This document shows positions 1-5,505 of a DNA stretch of 7,127 nt, in pieces. Under the pieces are notes generated by a model. The model was not told the DNA's origin and did not search any database. It saw nothing but the letters and a program-made list of their open reading frames with translations. Positions within the stretch are counted from its first letter, which is position 1. Each line of letters begins with the position of its first letter. The position numbers and the translations under genes are program-made. Location of the stretch: contig CADBRC010000045.1 of NCBI GenBank assembly GCA_902796985.1, positions 1 to 7,127 of the forward strand, in the 5' to 3' direction. Source of the stretch: an uncultured Spirochaetaceae bacterium (GTDB taxonomy: Bacteria > Spirochaetota > Spirochaetia > Treponematales > Treponemataceae).

Positions 1-83
1 AGGTATGCCGTATATTCGTCCGTGCCGGACTGGCTGAAGATGCCGTCCAGATTCCATGTCGGTATGTTGTCAGATGTGTTCAT
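1..83 (-). CDS. Oligoendopeptidase F-like M3 peptidase, N-terminal fragment
   Basis: Only the first 27 codons lie in the window; the gene continues off the left edge. The translated start reads MNTSDNIPTWNLDGIFSQSG and then TDEYTAY. The pattern P-x-W-(N/D)-L-x-x-I-(F/Y), a short gap and then a D/E-rich 'EY.AY' stretch is how M3-family metallopeptidases (PepF-like oligoendopeptidases) usually begin. These are cytoplasmic zinc enzymes that cut short peptides. The HExxH zinc motif would be far downstream and cannot be checked here. The start is supported by a promoter directly upstream (90-118, CTGACA-17-TATAGT) that places the -10 only 6 nt before the ATG. The fragment is short, so the family call is an inference, but the frame and start look real. 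Confidence 0.55.
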   Translation of the reverse strand, partial: MNTSDNIPTWNLDGIFSQSGTDEYTAY

Positions 84-89
84 GCCCCC

Positions 90-118
90 ACTATATCAGA
101 TAGCGGGGAACGTGTCAG
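90..118 (-). promoter_or_regulatory. Sigma70-type promoter of the M3 peptidase gene
   Basis: On the minus strand, CTGACA (118-113) and TATAGT (95-90) are separated by 17 bp, matching the consensus at 5/6 and 5/6. Only 6 nt separate the -10 from the ATG at 83-81, so transcription would start at or next to the start codon, giving a leaderless mRNA. Confidence 0.55.
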
Positions 119-140
119 TATGGGCAGTCAGTTCCCCTAT

Positions 141-330
141 TCTGCGGTGCAGTTTGACTGAGTTTACCGTATGGATTGGGTGAATCCACTGTGCAGATTC
201 GTTGAATCTACGGTATGGATTGCCTGAATCTACAGTACAGATGCGTTGAATCTACTGTGCAGGTTGTCTGAACCTGCAGTACAGATTGGACACATCTGCA
301 CAGTAGATTCGGAATTTGTGCACAGTAGAA
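141..330. repeat. 22-bp phased degenerate tandem repeat array (about 9 units)
   Basis: Units start at 141, 163, 185, 207, 229, 251, 273, 295 and 317, every 22 bp with no slippage. Each carries an 11-bp core, consensus CTRCNGTRCAG, centred at 147, 169, 191, 213, 235, 257, 279, 301 and 323, and an 11-bp linker close to ATTNNNTGAAT. Core and linker both have partial dyad symmetry (for example AGATTCGTTGAATCT at 196-210). The last two cores (296-306 and 318-328) read in the opposite orientation but stay in phase. A 22-bp spacing is close to two helical turns, so the cores would lie nearly on one face of the DNA. This fits a cooperative protein-binding array; the ligand is unknown. Confidence 0.8.
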
Positions 331-479
331 ATTTAAAAATAGGGTCAAAAATTAAGTTGATATTAAGTTTTTTTCTACTGGCAGCGGTGCGGGCTCCGAT
401 CCGGGCGCGCCCCGGGAGCAGGATTTCCGGGCCGCCCCCGTGCTGCTCAGGTCCGCAGTTTTCGTAGCTGCATTTTTCG

Positions 480-508
480 TGGACAGCTGCAAAAAGCTGT
501 GGTATTAT
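480..508 (+). promoter_or_regulatory. Promoter of the DUF285 lipoprotein gene, with internal dyad
   Basis: TGGACA (480-485), a 17-bp spacer and TATTAT (503-508) form a good sigma70-type promoter. The ATG is 10 nt beyond the -10, so the leader would be only about 3-5 nt with no room for a Shine-Dalgarno. An inverted repeat ACAGCT (483-488) / AGCTGT (495-500) overlaps the -35 and spacer and could be an operator. Confidence 0.6.
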
Positions 509-518
509 AGAAGCAATC

Positions 519-1778
519 ATGAAAAGACTTGCCGCCATCCTTTCCAGCGTATGTCTTTTGTTTGCCCTTGCTTCCTGTAGCGGCAACGGCGAGCTTGACG
601 GCACGAGCGAACAGGTCTACGGAGTTTCCGCCGGTTCGTCTTCGTCGGCATCTGGAAGCAGCGGCTCAGACCCCACGAAGACGTTTACCATTGATGACAT
701 CATAGAACTTTCCAACTCCGGTGACGTTGATTCCATGGTTTCGTTTTTCCAGGCTGACGCAGCAAGCAGTGACGCTGCTGGCGAAACGAGCAACATGGGG
801 AATCCCGATGATATGGACACGATTGCCCTCTCCGCCAGCGAAATAGGGCTGTCTGCGGACGGCAGCGTTACGCTGACGATGAGCGGGGTGGGGGTGAATT
901 ACTCGGCTGATGCCTCCATGTCGGCCGACGGACTGGTGTACCTCCAGATTCCCAAGATAGCGGTGGGCACGGAGATAACCGTCAGCCTCGACGTAAAGCG
1001 GGCAAACGGCTGCGTTGTCCGCTCCGGCTGCAATACCCAGATTGTGAGCGAGGGCATCCAGTTCAGTCTGTCGCTGGCGGTGGAGCCTCCCCTTATGAAG
1101 ACCGGCGACGACATCAACGCCGTGCTTTTGGGTATGGCGACCGTCGGATCCTTTGCCCCCTCCACGACCCCGCCGCCGTCCTGGGCGACGACGGCCCTTC
1201 TCTCTGATGCCGAGTCCGGAACGGACGTGCTTGCCTGGTTTGACGGCGGGAGTGTCCTCTACTATGCGGAAGGTTTCACGGATGTCGGGAAGAAGATTCC
1301 GCTCAACGCTGACTCAAGCAGCATGTTCCAGAATTGCAGCAGCATGACTTCCGTGAACGTGAGCGGATTTGACACAGGCACGGTGACGAACCTGGGCAGT
1401 ATGTTCGCCGGGTGCGGCAGTCTGAGCAGCATTACGGGGCTCGAAGGCTTTGACACAAGCAAGGTCACGGACATGAGCAGTATGTTCCATGAGTGCGAGG
1501 CACTTACGGTGCTGGATTTGAGCAGCTTCAACACCGGCAGCGTGACGAATATGTCGAGCATGTTCAATGACTGTCCTTTCCTGGAGACCATCTATGCATC
1601 ATCCTCCTTTGTGACCGGCCAGGTGACAAGCAGTGCGATGATGTTCTATTTTTGTGCCAGCTTAAAGGGAACCGGGGGCGGTCATGCCGACACGGAGTGT
1701 GACGATGCCCACGTGGACAAAGCCTATGCCCGCCTGAACGGTGCCGGAGGGCAGCCCGGCTACTTCACCGCCCGCTGA
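519..1778 (+). CDS. Surface lipoprotein with DUF285 (26-residue) repeats
   Basis: This 419-residue predicted lipoprotein is exported and probably surface-exposed. Residues 1-20 are a lipoprotein signal peptide: basic MKR, a hydrophobic core, and lipobox LASC with Cys20 as the lipidated residue. A Ser/Gly-rich linker (about 35-52) follows. A beta-rich domain (about 100-190) has alternating hydrophobic residues and ends in a proline-rich hinge (about 212-222). Residues 267-380 hold about four DUF285/PF03382-type repeats (TIGR02167 class), each with SSMF..C and (F/V).(T/S)..VT. cores. A cysteine ladder sits at 273, 299, 326, 352 and 379, spaced 26 or 27 residues. The C-terminus ends in PGYFTAR, as in related repeat proteins. 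Such proteins are thought to act in adhesion or surface display; the ligand is unknown. The start is fixed by the signal peptide and by the promoter just upstream. No clear terminator follows. Confidence 0.88.
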   Translation: MKRLAAILSSVCLLFALASCSGNGELDGTSEQVYGVSAGSSSSASGSSGSDPTKTFTIDDIIELSNSGDVDSMVSFFQADAASSDAAGETSNMGNPDDMDTIALSASEIGLSADGSVTLTMSGVGVNYSADASMSADGLVYLQIPKIAVGTEITVSLDVKRANGCVVRSGCNTQIVSEGIQFSLSLAVEPPLMKTGDDINAVLLGMATVGSFAPSTTPPPSWATTALLSDAESGTDVLAWFDGGSVLYYAEGFTDVGKKIPLNADSSSMFQNCSSMTSVNVSGFDTGTVTNLGSMFAGCGSLSSITGLEGFDTSKVTDMSSMFHECEALTVLDLSSFNTGSVTNMSSMFNDCPFLETIYASSSFVTGQVTSSAMMFYFCASLKGTGGGHADTECDDAHVDKAYARLNGAGGQPGYFTAR

Positions 1779-1819
1779 CGGGAAGACACCCCGTGGCGGA
1801 CCGTGTCGTGGCAGCCAGA

Positions 1820-1848
1820 TTGCTTTTGCTACGTCCCTGTTGTATAAC
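1820..1848 (+). promoter_or_regulatory. Candidate promoter for the small ORF
   Basis: TTGCTT (1820-1825), a 17-bp spacer and TATAAC (1843-1848) match the sigma70 consensus at 4/6 and 5/6. The same TTGCTT -35 with 17-bp spacing is seen upstream of raiA. Transcription would start near 1855, about 25 nt before the small ORF. Confidence 0.45.
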
Positions 1849-1879
1849 TATTGGGGTAGTCACACAAGGAGGCGGGCGG

Positions 1880-1951
1880 ATGAGTGATTTTGCTTACGAC
1901 AAATACAATATTCACCTCATTCGTATTTGGCCGGGTATACGCCGTTTTTGA
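1880..1951 (+). CDS. Candidate 23-aa small protein, function unknown
   Basis: A 23-codon ORF begins MSDFAYDKYN and ends IRRF-stop. It is not recognised. What supports it is the full expression signal upstream: a promoter (1820-1848) and a near-perfect Shine-Dalgarno AAGGAGG (1866-1872) 7 nt before the ATG, the strongest ribosome binding site in the window. The peptide is aromatic, with basic residues near its C-terminus and no membrane segment. Its last 35 bp lie antisense to the 3' end of holA. It may be a true small protein, a leader peptide, or the 5' remnant of a gene lost by deletion. The transcript would run antisense into holA, which could be the point of it. Confidence 0.35.
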   Translation: MSDFAYDKYNIHLIRIWPGIRRF

Positions 1952-2951
1952 TGATGATGCCGTGGAGCAGCAGGACGAGGCTCGTATCTTCCAGCATGCT
2001 GCCGCCGGAGCGGATGTCCATGTCCGTCGAGGCTATGAGCGACAGGATTGAGGCCGCTGCCCCTGCTCCCCAGATTCTTGCCGCGCCCGCATACTGGGCC
2101 TGTTTCTTCTTTCCGGAGAAGCCCGCCGCCCGCAGCTGGCTTTCGCCCGGGGATTCCTGTCCCGCATGCAGGGCCTGCCAGTTCCTCAGCTGGCGGAAGC
2201 AGTAGGTCAACCCCGCAAGGAGTGCCGTTCCCGAAGAATCCTTGGACAGGCGGATTTTCTGCAGGATGGCCATCGAAGTTTCAAGCCGTTCCTTGGGAGA
2301 GGCCGACGGGTCTGCCATGGCGGCAAAAAGGGTGAATGCGTTTTCCTCCCTGTTGTGGGAGAGGATTTTGTCGACGTCCTCCGTACTGATTCGGTGGCCT
2401 TTCTCAAAGCAGTAGAAGAAGCGGGAGCACTCCGCCTTCAGGGCTTCGGTGTTGTTTTCCACCATGTCCAGAATCTGTTCGACGGCATCCATCTCTATCT
2501 GGAGGCCGTTTTTCTGGAAATAGCGGATGACCCACTGGGGCTTCTGGTTGTCGAACATCTCCCAGAAGATTTTCTTACGGGAGGGAGGGAAGAGGGCTTC
2601 CAGGGCTTTTTCTACGGAATTTTCGTCGGACTCCAGGATGAGGGTGTTGGGGCTGTCCGTGGAGCTTTTTATGTAGGATGAAATGAGGGCTATGTCGTCT
2701 TTGCCCTTGATGAGCTCGGCATTCTTGACAATGACAAAAAGAGCCGCAGAGAACAGGCTTACGTTCTCAAGCTGGGAGATGATGTCCATCACACGGCTTT
2801 CTCCCGCATAGTAGCGGTAGAAGTCCACGGCTCCGTGTATTTTTTCGGCCGTCGCTTTCAGGTTGTCCGCGGCATCGTTTTTATCGCCGTTTTCGGGGCC
2901 CATGAACAGGTAGACCCCGGATTCGACGGCTGCCGCCTTGGCTGCGGGCAT
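1917..2951 (-). CDS. holA: DNA polymerase III delta subunit
   Basis: A 344-residue protein, normal for the family. HolA is the clamp-loader subunit that opens the beta sliding clamp during replication. The N-terminus has the expected beta strand YLFMGPE, with a degenerate nucleotide-binding loop. It is followed by the typical run DIISQLENVSLFSAALFVIV then KNAEL, a helix, and a strand NTLILESDEN. Residues about 145-210 resemble the lid domain (WVIRYFQKNGLQI, then D..LVENN.EALKAE-like sequence). The helical C-terminal collar follows. The ATG is 7 nt beyond the ptsH stop, with GGAGG and AAGGG inside and just after the ptsH 3' end, so translation is probably coupled to ptsH. The 3' end overlaps the small ORF by 35 bp antisense. 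HolA sequences diverge widely; the call rests on pattern and length. Confidence 0.8.
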   Translation of the reverse strand: MPAAKAAAVESGVYLFMGPENGDKNDAADNLKATAEKIHGAVDFYRYYAGESRVMDIISQLENVSLFSAALFVIVKNAELIKGKDDIALISSYIKSSTDSPNTLILESDENSVEKALEALFPPSRKKIFWEMFDNQKPQWVIRYFQKNGLQIEMDAVEQILDMVENNTEALKAECSRFFYCFEKGHRISTEDVDKILSHNREENAFTLFAAMADPSASPKERLETSMAILQKIRLSKDSSGTALLAGLTYCFRQLRNWQALHAGQESPGESQLRAAGFSGKKKQAQYAGAARIWGAGAAASILSLIASTDMDIRSGGSMLEDTSLVLLLHGIIIKNGVYPAKYE

Positions 2952-2958
2952 GAGACCC

Positions 2959-3225
2959 TTATTCCTCCTCGAACTTGGACTCGAACAGTTTCTCTATGGC
3001 CTCCGCAGCTTCCTTTTCATCGGACCCGTCTACTTTAAGGGTCATCGTCGTGTTGTATCCGGCCGCCATCGTAATCACGCCCATTATGGACTTGGCGTTC
3101 ACCGTGGTGGTGTTCTTTTCCATTATAATCTCGGAGGCAAATTTGTTTGCCGTCTGCGCAATCAACGCTGCCGGACGGGCGTGTATGCCTGCCCTGTTTC
3201 TTACTGTAAGAATCTTCTCAATCAC
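2959..3225 (-). CDS. ptsH: Phosphocarrier protein HPr
   Basis: An 88-residue HPr with both regulatory sites intact. His15 is in AGIHARPAA, the site phosphorylated by enzyme I. Ser46 is in NAKSIMGV, the site phosphorylated by HPr kinase. The chain ends in an acidic tail (FEEE). The start codon is GTG (3225-3223), preceded by TTGGAG 7 nt upstream; GTG gives the conserved length and places His at 15 and Ser at 46. The gene follows hprK on the same strand with a 177-bp gap filled largely by a palindromic element, and lies 7 nt upstream of holA. No enzyme I or enzyme II gene is in view. Spirochaetes often keep HPr and HprK in an incomplete, regulatory PTS, which would fit. Confidence 0.96.
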   Translation of the reverse strand: MIEKILTVRNRAGIHARPAALIAQTANKFASEIIMEKNTTTVNAKSIMGVITMAAGYNTTMTLKVDGSDEKEAAEAIEKLFESKFEEE

Positions 3226-3246
3226 GGTTGAACTCCAATAATAAAT

Positions 3247-3385
3247 ATATGAGCCAATTGCAAAAGTCGGTTACTTTTGCACTGGCTTGCAAGAATCTCA
3301 GCGGTGCTACGCACCACTTGCGATTCTTGGGGTGAATTTTGACCAGTTTCAAAAGTCAGTCTTGACTTTTGAAACTGCCTCATAT
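3247..3385. repeat. Palindromic MITE/REP-like element in the hprK-ptsH gap
   Basis: A 139-bp unit is bounded by imperfect inverted repeats: 3247-3268 matches the reverse complement of 3364-3385 at 19 of 22 positions (outermost ATATGAG / CTCATAT). Inside are three hairpins. The first is GCAAAAGT (3260-3267) / ACTTTTGC (3273-3280). The second is CAAGAATC (3290-3297) / GATTCTTG (3322-3329) around GGTGC/GCACC (3303-3315). The third has a perfect 15-bp stem (3344-3358 with 3363-3377) and a 4-nt loop. Neither strand has a U-tract after the hairpins, so it is not a standard terminator. It has no coding capacity and no obvious target duplication. In an hprK-ptsH transcript it would fold strongly and could stabilise or separate expression of the two genes. 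Confidence 0.75.
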
Positions 3386-3402
3386 AGCTATGCGTAAACA
3401 TA

Positions 3403-4392
3403 TCAGTAGAAATCCTCCCTGCTGTAGTAGGCCGTCTCGGCGTCCCCGGATTCAATCCACTTGAGTATGTTCTGGTCGAATTCCTTGGCCGAGAAGTAGC
3501 CCATGCTCTTGAGCCTCTCGTTCATGGCTGCCGACTCTATAATAATCGGCAAATTCCGCCCCGGACTTACGGGCAGTTCTATGGAAGGAACGCTGACTCC
3601 CAGAAGGTCAATCTTGCTTGCCTCCGTGCCGAGCCTGTCATAAATCTTGTTCTGGTCCCAGGCGGACAGGGTGACGACAAGCTGAACCTCTTTCTGTTCG
3701 CGTATTGCGCCGACCCCGTAGAGCTGGGAGATGTTGATGATTCCAAGCCCCCTTATCTCCATGTGGTGGCTGATGTACTTGTTTGCACCCCGACCGACGA
3801 GCGTGTTGCCGTTGACGCAGGAAAGTTCCACGATGTCGTCCGCTACCAGGCGGTGGCCGCGTTCCACCAGCTCCAGGGCTGTCTCGCTCTTTCCGACGCC
3901 GCTCTCGCCCATGATGAGGATGCCGATTCCGTAGACTTCGACAAGAACCCCGTGCAGGGTTTTCTTGGGGGCAAAGACATTGGAGAAGACGCGGAGGAGC
4001 CTCGCCGAGAATTCTGAGGAGTCGAAGTCTGTCTGAAGTACGGGGCAGCCTGAGTTCTCCGCAAAATAGAGGAACACGCCGTCGGGGGTCAGGCTGTGGG
4101 TGAAGACGACGCAGGGAATCTCATATTCAAAGAAGCGTTTGAGGTTCTCGGTGTCGCCGTCTTTTTGCATTTTCTGGAGGTAGGCATATTCGCCCCGGCC
4201 GAAAAGCTGGAGGCGTTCGAAGGCGAAGGCATCATAGAAGCCTGCAAGTTCCAGACCGGGGCGGTTGATATCCGGGACGGTTATGAGCCTGGACAGGCCG
4301 GTTCTCCCCGCTATGCAGCGTAAGTTGAGGGAGTCTCGATCTTTCAGGTCTAAGTCTAGTAAATCCAGAACCGTGAAGTCCTTTTCGGGCAT
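3403..4392 (-). CDS. hprK: HPr kinase/phosphorylase
   Basis: A 329-residue bifunctional enzyme of normal length that phosphorylates and dephosphorylates Ser46 of HPr. The N-terminal domain (about 1-135) has the typical RxGLxRxIxxPxINRPGLELAG-like start and the segment E.P.VVFT. The C-terminal kinase domain has HGVLVEVYG (147-155), the P-loop GESGVGKS (162-169), LVADD (182-186) with the catalytic acids, the family signature EIRGLGIINI (212-221), and SPGRNLPIIIESAAMN (276-291). All key elements are present, so it should be active. The substrate ptsH is the next gene downstream. The ATG is 6 nt beyond a TATAAT box, which predicts a leaderless mRNA; no Shine-Dalgarno is present. Confidence 0.96.
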   Translation of the reverse strand: MPEKDFTVLDLLDLDLKDRDSLNLRCIAGRTGLSRLITVPDINRPGLELAGFYDAFAFERLQLFGRGEYAYLQKMQKDGDTENLKRFFEYEIPCVVFTHSLTPDGVFLYFAENSGCPVLQTDFDSSEFSARLLRVFSNVFAPKKTLHGVLVEVYGIGILIMGESGVGKSETALELVERGHRLVADDIVELSCVNGNTLVGRGANKYISHHMEIRGLGIINISQLYGVGAIREQKEVQLVVTLSAWDQNKIYDRLGTEASKIDLLGVSVPSIELPVSPGRNLPIIIESAAMNERLKSMGYFSAKEFDQNILKWIESGDAETAYYSREDFY

Positions 4393-4398
4393 GGTCTC

Positions 4399-4427
4399 AT
4401 TATACTATTAACTTCCGTTAAAATCAA
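4399..4427 (-). promoter_or_regulatory. Promoter of the hprK-ptsH-holA operon
   Basis: TTGATT (4427-4422), a 17-bp spacer and a perfect TATAAT (4404-4399) lie on the minus strand. Six nt separate the -10 from the hprK ATG, so the likely +1 is the A of the start codon. Confidence 0.65.
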
Positions 4428-4453
4428 GGACGCGGGCCTGTTTCAAAAGCGCC

Positions 4454-4567
4454 TGCTCTTGGAAGGGCCCGCATGCTCCCCGTCCGGACGGGTGCTCAGC
4501 AGAAGCCTCTTGCTCTTGGATGGGCCCCGCGCGCTCACGCCCGGACGGGTGCTCAGCAGAACGTTTT
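4454..4567. repeat. 57-bp imperfect tandem duplication spanning the esterase stop
   Basis: Two copies, 4454-4510 and 4511-4567, are offset by exactly 57 bp (19 codons). Both begin TGCTCTTGGA, and both contain CCGGACGGGTGCTCAGCAGAA near their right end, which holds the last codons and stop of the esterase (TTC TGC TGA on the minus strand). The middle is more diverged. The left copy has a perfect 14-bp palindrome, CCCGTCCGGACGGG (4479-4492). The duplication repeats the C-terminal codons and stop in the same frame downstream of the real stop. Confidence 0.7.
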
Positions 4568-5440
4568 GAAGAACGCGCACTCCTCGTCGTTGCAGGCTAT
4601 GGCCTCCTTCCTCCGTATGTCCTCGTGGAAGGTGTGGTAGAGTCCGCCCTTCCTGTCTTCGGCTGCGTAGAGGCGGAAGCTGACGGGAACGTTCACGTCG
4701 CAGAGGGCCTGGACGAGCGGCGGGGCCTGGTCCTTCAGGAAGTCGTCCGTGGAGGTCATTACGTAGAGCGGCGGCAGGGCGGCCGTCACGTGCGGGGTGA
4801 CCGAGATCAGCTCCAGTTCCTCCTTGCTCCCTCCCTTGGGCAGGAAGTCCTTGAGGATCAGGGGCAGGTCCTTGTCCGGAAAATCCGGTAATCGGGTGTC
4901 GTAGATGCCGCAGTTCAGGGCCGCCGCCTTGATGCTGAGCGTCTGCTCAAACTCGAAGGGGTAGGCCGCCGCATAGCCCGGGTCTGCACGGGCGCAGAGG
5001 TAGAGCCCCAGCAGGTGCGCCCCGGCGGAGTCCCCCACGGCGAAGAGCCGTTCGGTGTCCAGTCCGTACTCCCCTGCATGCGCAGCGATGAAGCGGAAAA
5101 CCAGATCCGTGTCCTGGACCGGGGCCGGGAACTGGAATTCGGGGCAGAGGCGGTAGGTGAAGTTGACGACGGCAAAACCCCGCCGGGCCAGGTCCATGCT
5201 GTAGAACTGGTACAGCTCCTTGTCGCCGTAGACCCAGGCCCCGCCGTGAACGTTCACGATGACCGGCAGCACGCCCGCCGCATCTTTGGGCCGGTAGATG
5301 TCCAGCTTCTGCCATGTGGCGTCGCTGCCGTAGCGTATGTCGTCCTGCCGGGCTATGCAGTCCGGGGTCACGAGGCCCGCGTCCCGTTTGGCATCTGCAA
5401 TCTTCCAGTCGTGCCGTATCCTGTCTACTAGCTCTGACAT
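4553..5440 (-). CDS. Alpha/beta hydrolase, HSL-type esterase
   Basis: A 295-residue cytoplasmic alpha/beta hydrolase (alpha/beta-hydrolase-3, hormone-sensitive-lipase class). The oxyanion-hole motif HGGAW is at 65-69, after strand VLPVIVNV. The nucleophile elbow GDSAG (136-140) has Ser138. An acid candidate is in TSTDDFLKD (Asp232/233), and the histidine is probably His269 in YHTFH. YRLCPEFQFPAPVQD (96-110) is the usual segment before the elbow. It probably cleaves a short acyl or acetyl ester; the substrate cannot be told from sequence, and a carbohydrate esterase role is possible. The ATG has a strong Shine-Dalgarno GGGAGG (5451-5446) 5 nt upstream. It has no good -35, so it may rely on a weak promoter or read-through from raiA. 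Many cysteines sit near the C-terminus (Cys283, Cys288, Cys295). Confidence 0.88.
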   Translation of the reverse strand: MSELVDRIRHDWKIADAKRDAGLVTPDCIARQDDIRYGSDATWQKLDIYRPKDAAGVLPVIVNVHGGAWVYGDKELYQFYSMDLARRGFAVVNFTYRLCPEFQFPAPVQDTDLVFRFIAAHAGEYGLDTERLFAVGDSAGAHLLGLYLCARADPGYAAAYPFEFEQTLSIKAAALNCGIYDTRLPDFPDKDLPLILKDFLPKGGSKEELELISVTPHVTAALPPLYVMTSTDDFLKDQAPPLVQALCDVNVPVSFRLYAAEDRKGGLYHTFHEDIRRKEAIACNDEECAFFKTFC

Positions 5441-5460
5441 GAAAACCTCCCTGATATAAT

Positions 5461-5487
5461 AGAAGAAAGACCCGCCAAGGCGGGTCT
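5461..5487 (-). terminator. Rho-independent terminator of raiA
   Basis: On the minus strand a 9-bp GC-rich stem (AGACCCGCC / GGCGGGTCT, 5487-5468, with a 2-nt TT loop that would open to 4 nt) is followed by a T-rich tail (TTTCTTCT, 5468-5461). It lies 18 bp past the raiA stop and ahead of the esterase start, so the two genes are at least partly separate units. Confidence 0.75.
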
Positions 5488-5505
5488 CCGTAAGGGGATG
5501 TACGT

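Larger units (their letters stand above)
84..518. other. Intergenic region between peptidase and lipoprotein genes
   Basis: This 435-bp divergent intergenic region holds no convincing gene. It contains the peptidase promoter (90-118), the 22-bp phased array (141-330), an AT-rich patch (about 330-375) with ATTAAGTT repeated 11 bp apart, a GC-rich hairpin (GCTCC...GGAGC enclosing CCGGG/CCCGG, about 394-420) and the lipoprotein promoter (480-508). Open frames on either strand across the array and the patch lack Shine-Dalgarno sequences and run through promoters. Confidence 0.7.

Noticed and set aside
141..330. CRISPR array
   Set aside because: The repeat-plus-spacer unit is only 22 bp, the 'spacers' are themselves similar to each other, and no cas gene is present.
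246..467. A 73-codon plus-strand open frame in the array
   Set aside because: It has no promoter or Shine-Dalgarno, its composition follows the repeats, and the frame is lost at the GC-rich hairpin region.
230..604. A 124-codon open frame on the minus strand across the repeat array and the lipoprotein start
   Set aside because: It begins inside the lipoprotein signal-peptide region, runs through its promoter and the non-coding repeats, has no Shine-Dalgarno and matches no family. The 22-bp period is not a multiple of 3, so the array is not a coding repeat.
1768..1800. Terminator after the lipoprotein gene
   Set aside because: Short ACGGG/CCCGT and CCGCC/GGCGG inverted repeats exist, but the stems are weak and no T-tract follows.
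2166..2681. A 171-codon plus-strand open frame antisense to holA
   Set aside because: It is fully inside holA on the opposite strand with no start signals; its apparent length comes from codon bias.
3344..3377. The 15-bp-stem hairpin as a terminator for hprK
   Set aside because: No U-tract follows on the minus strand (the next bases are GTCAAAATTC), and the hairpin is part of a larger symmetrical element.
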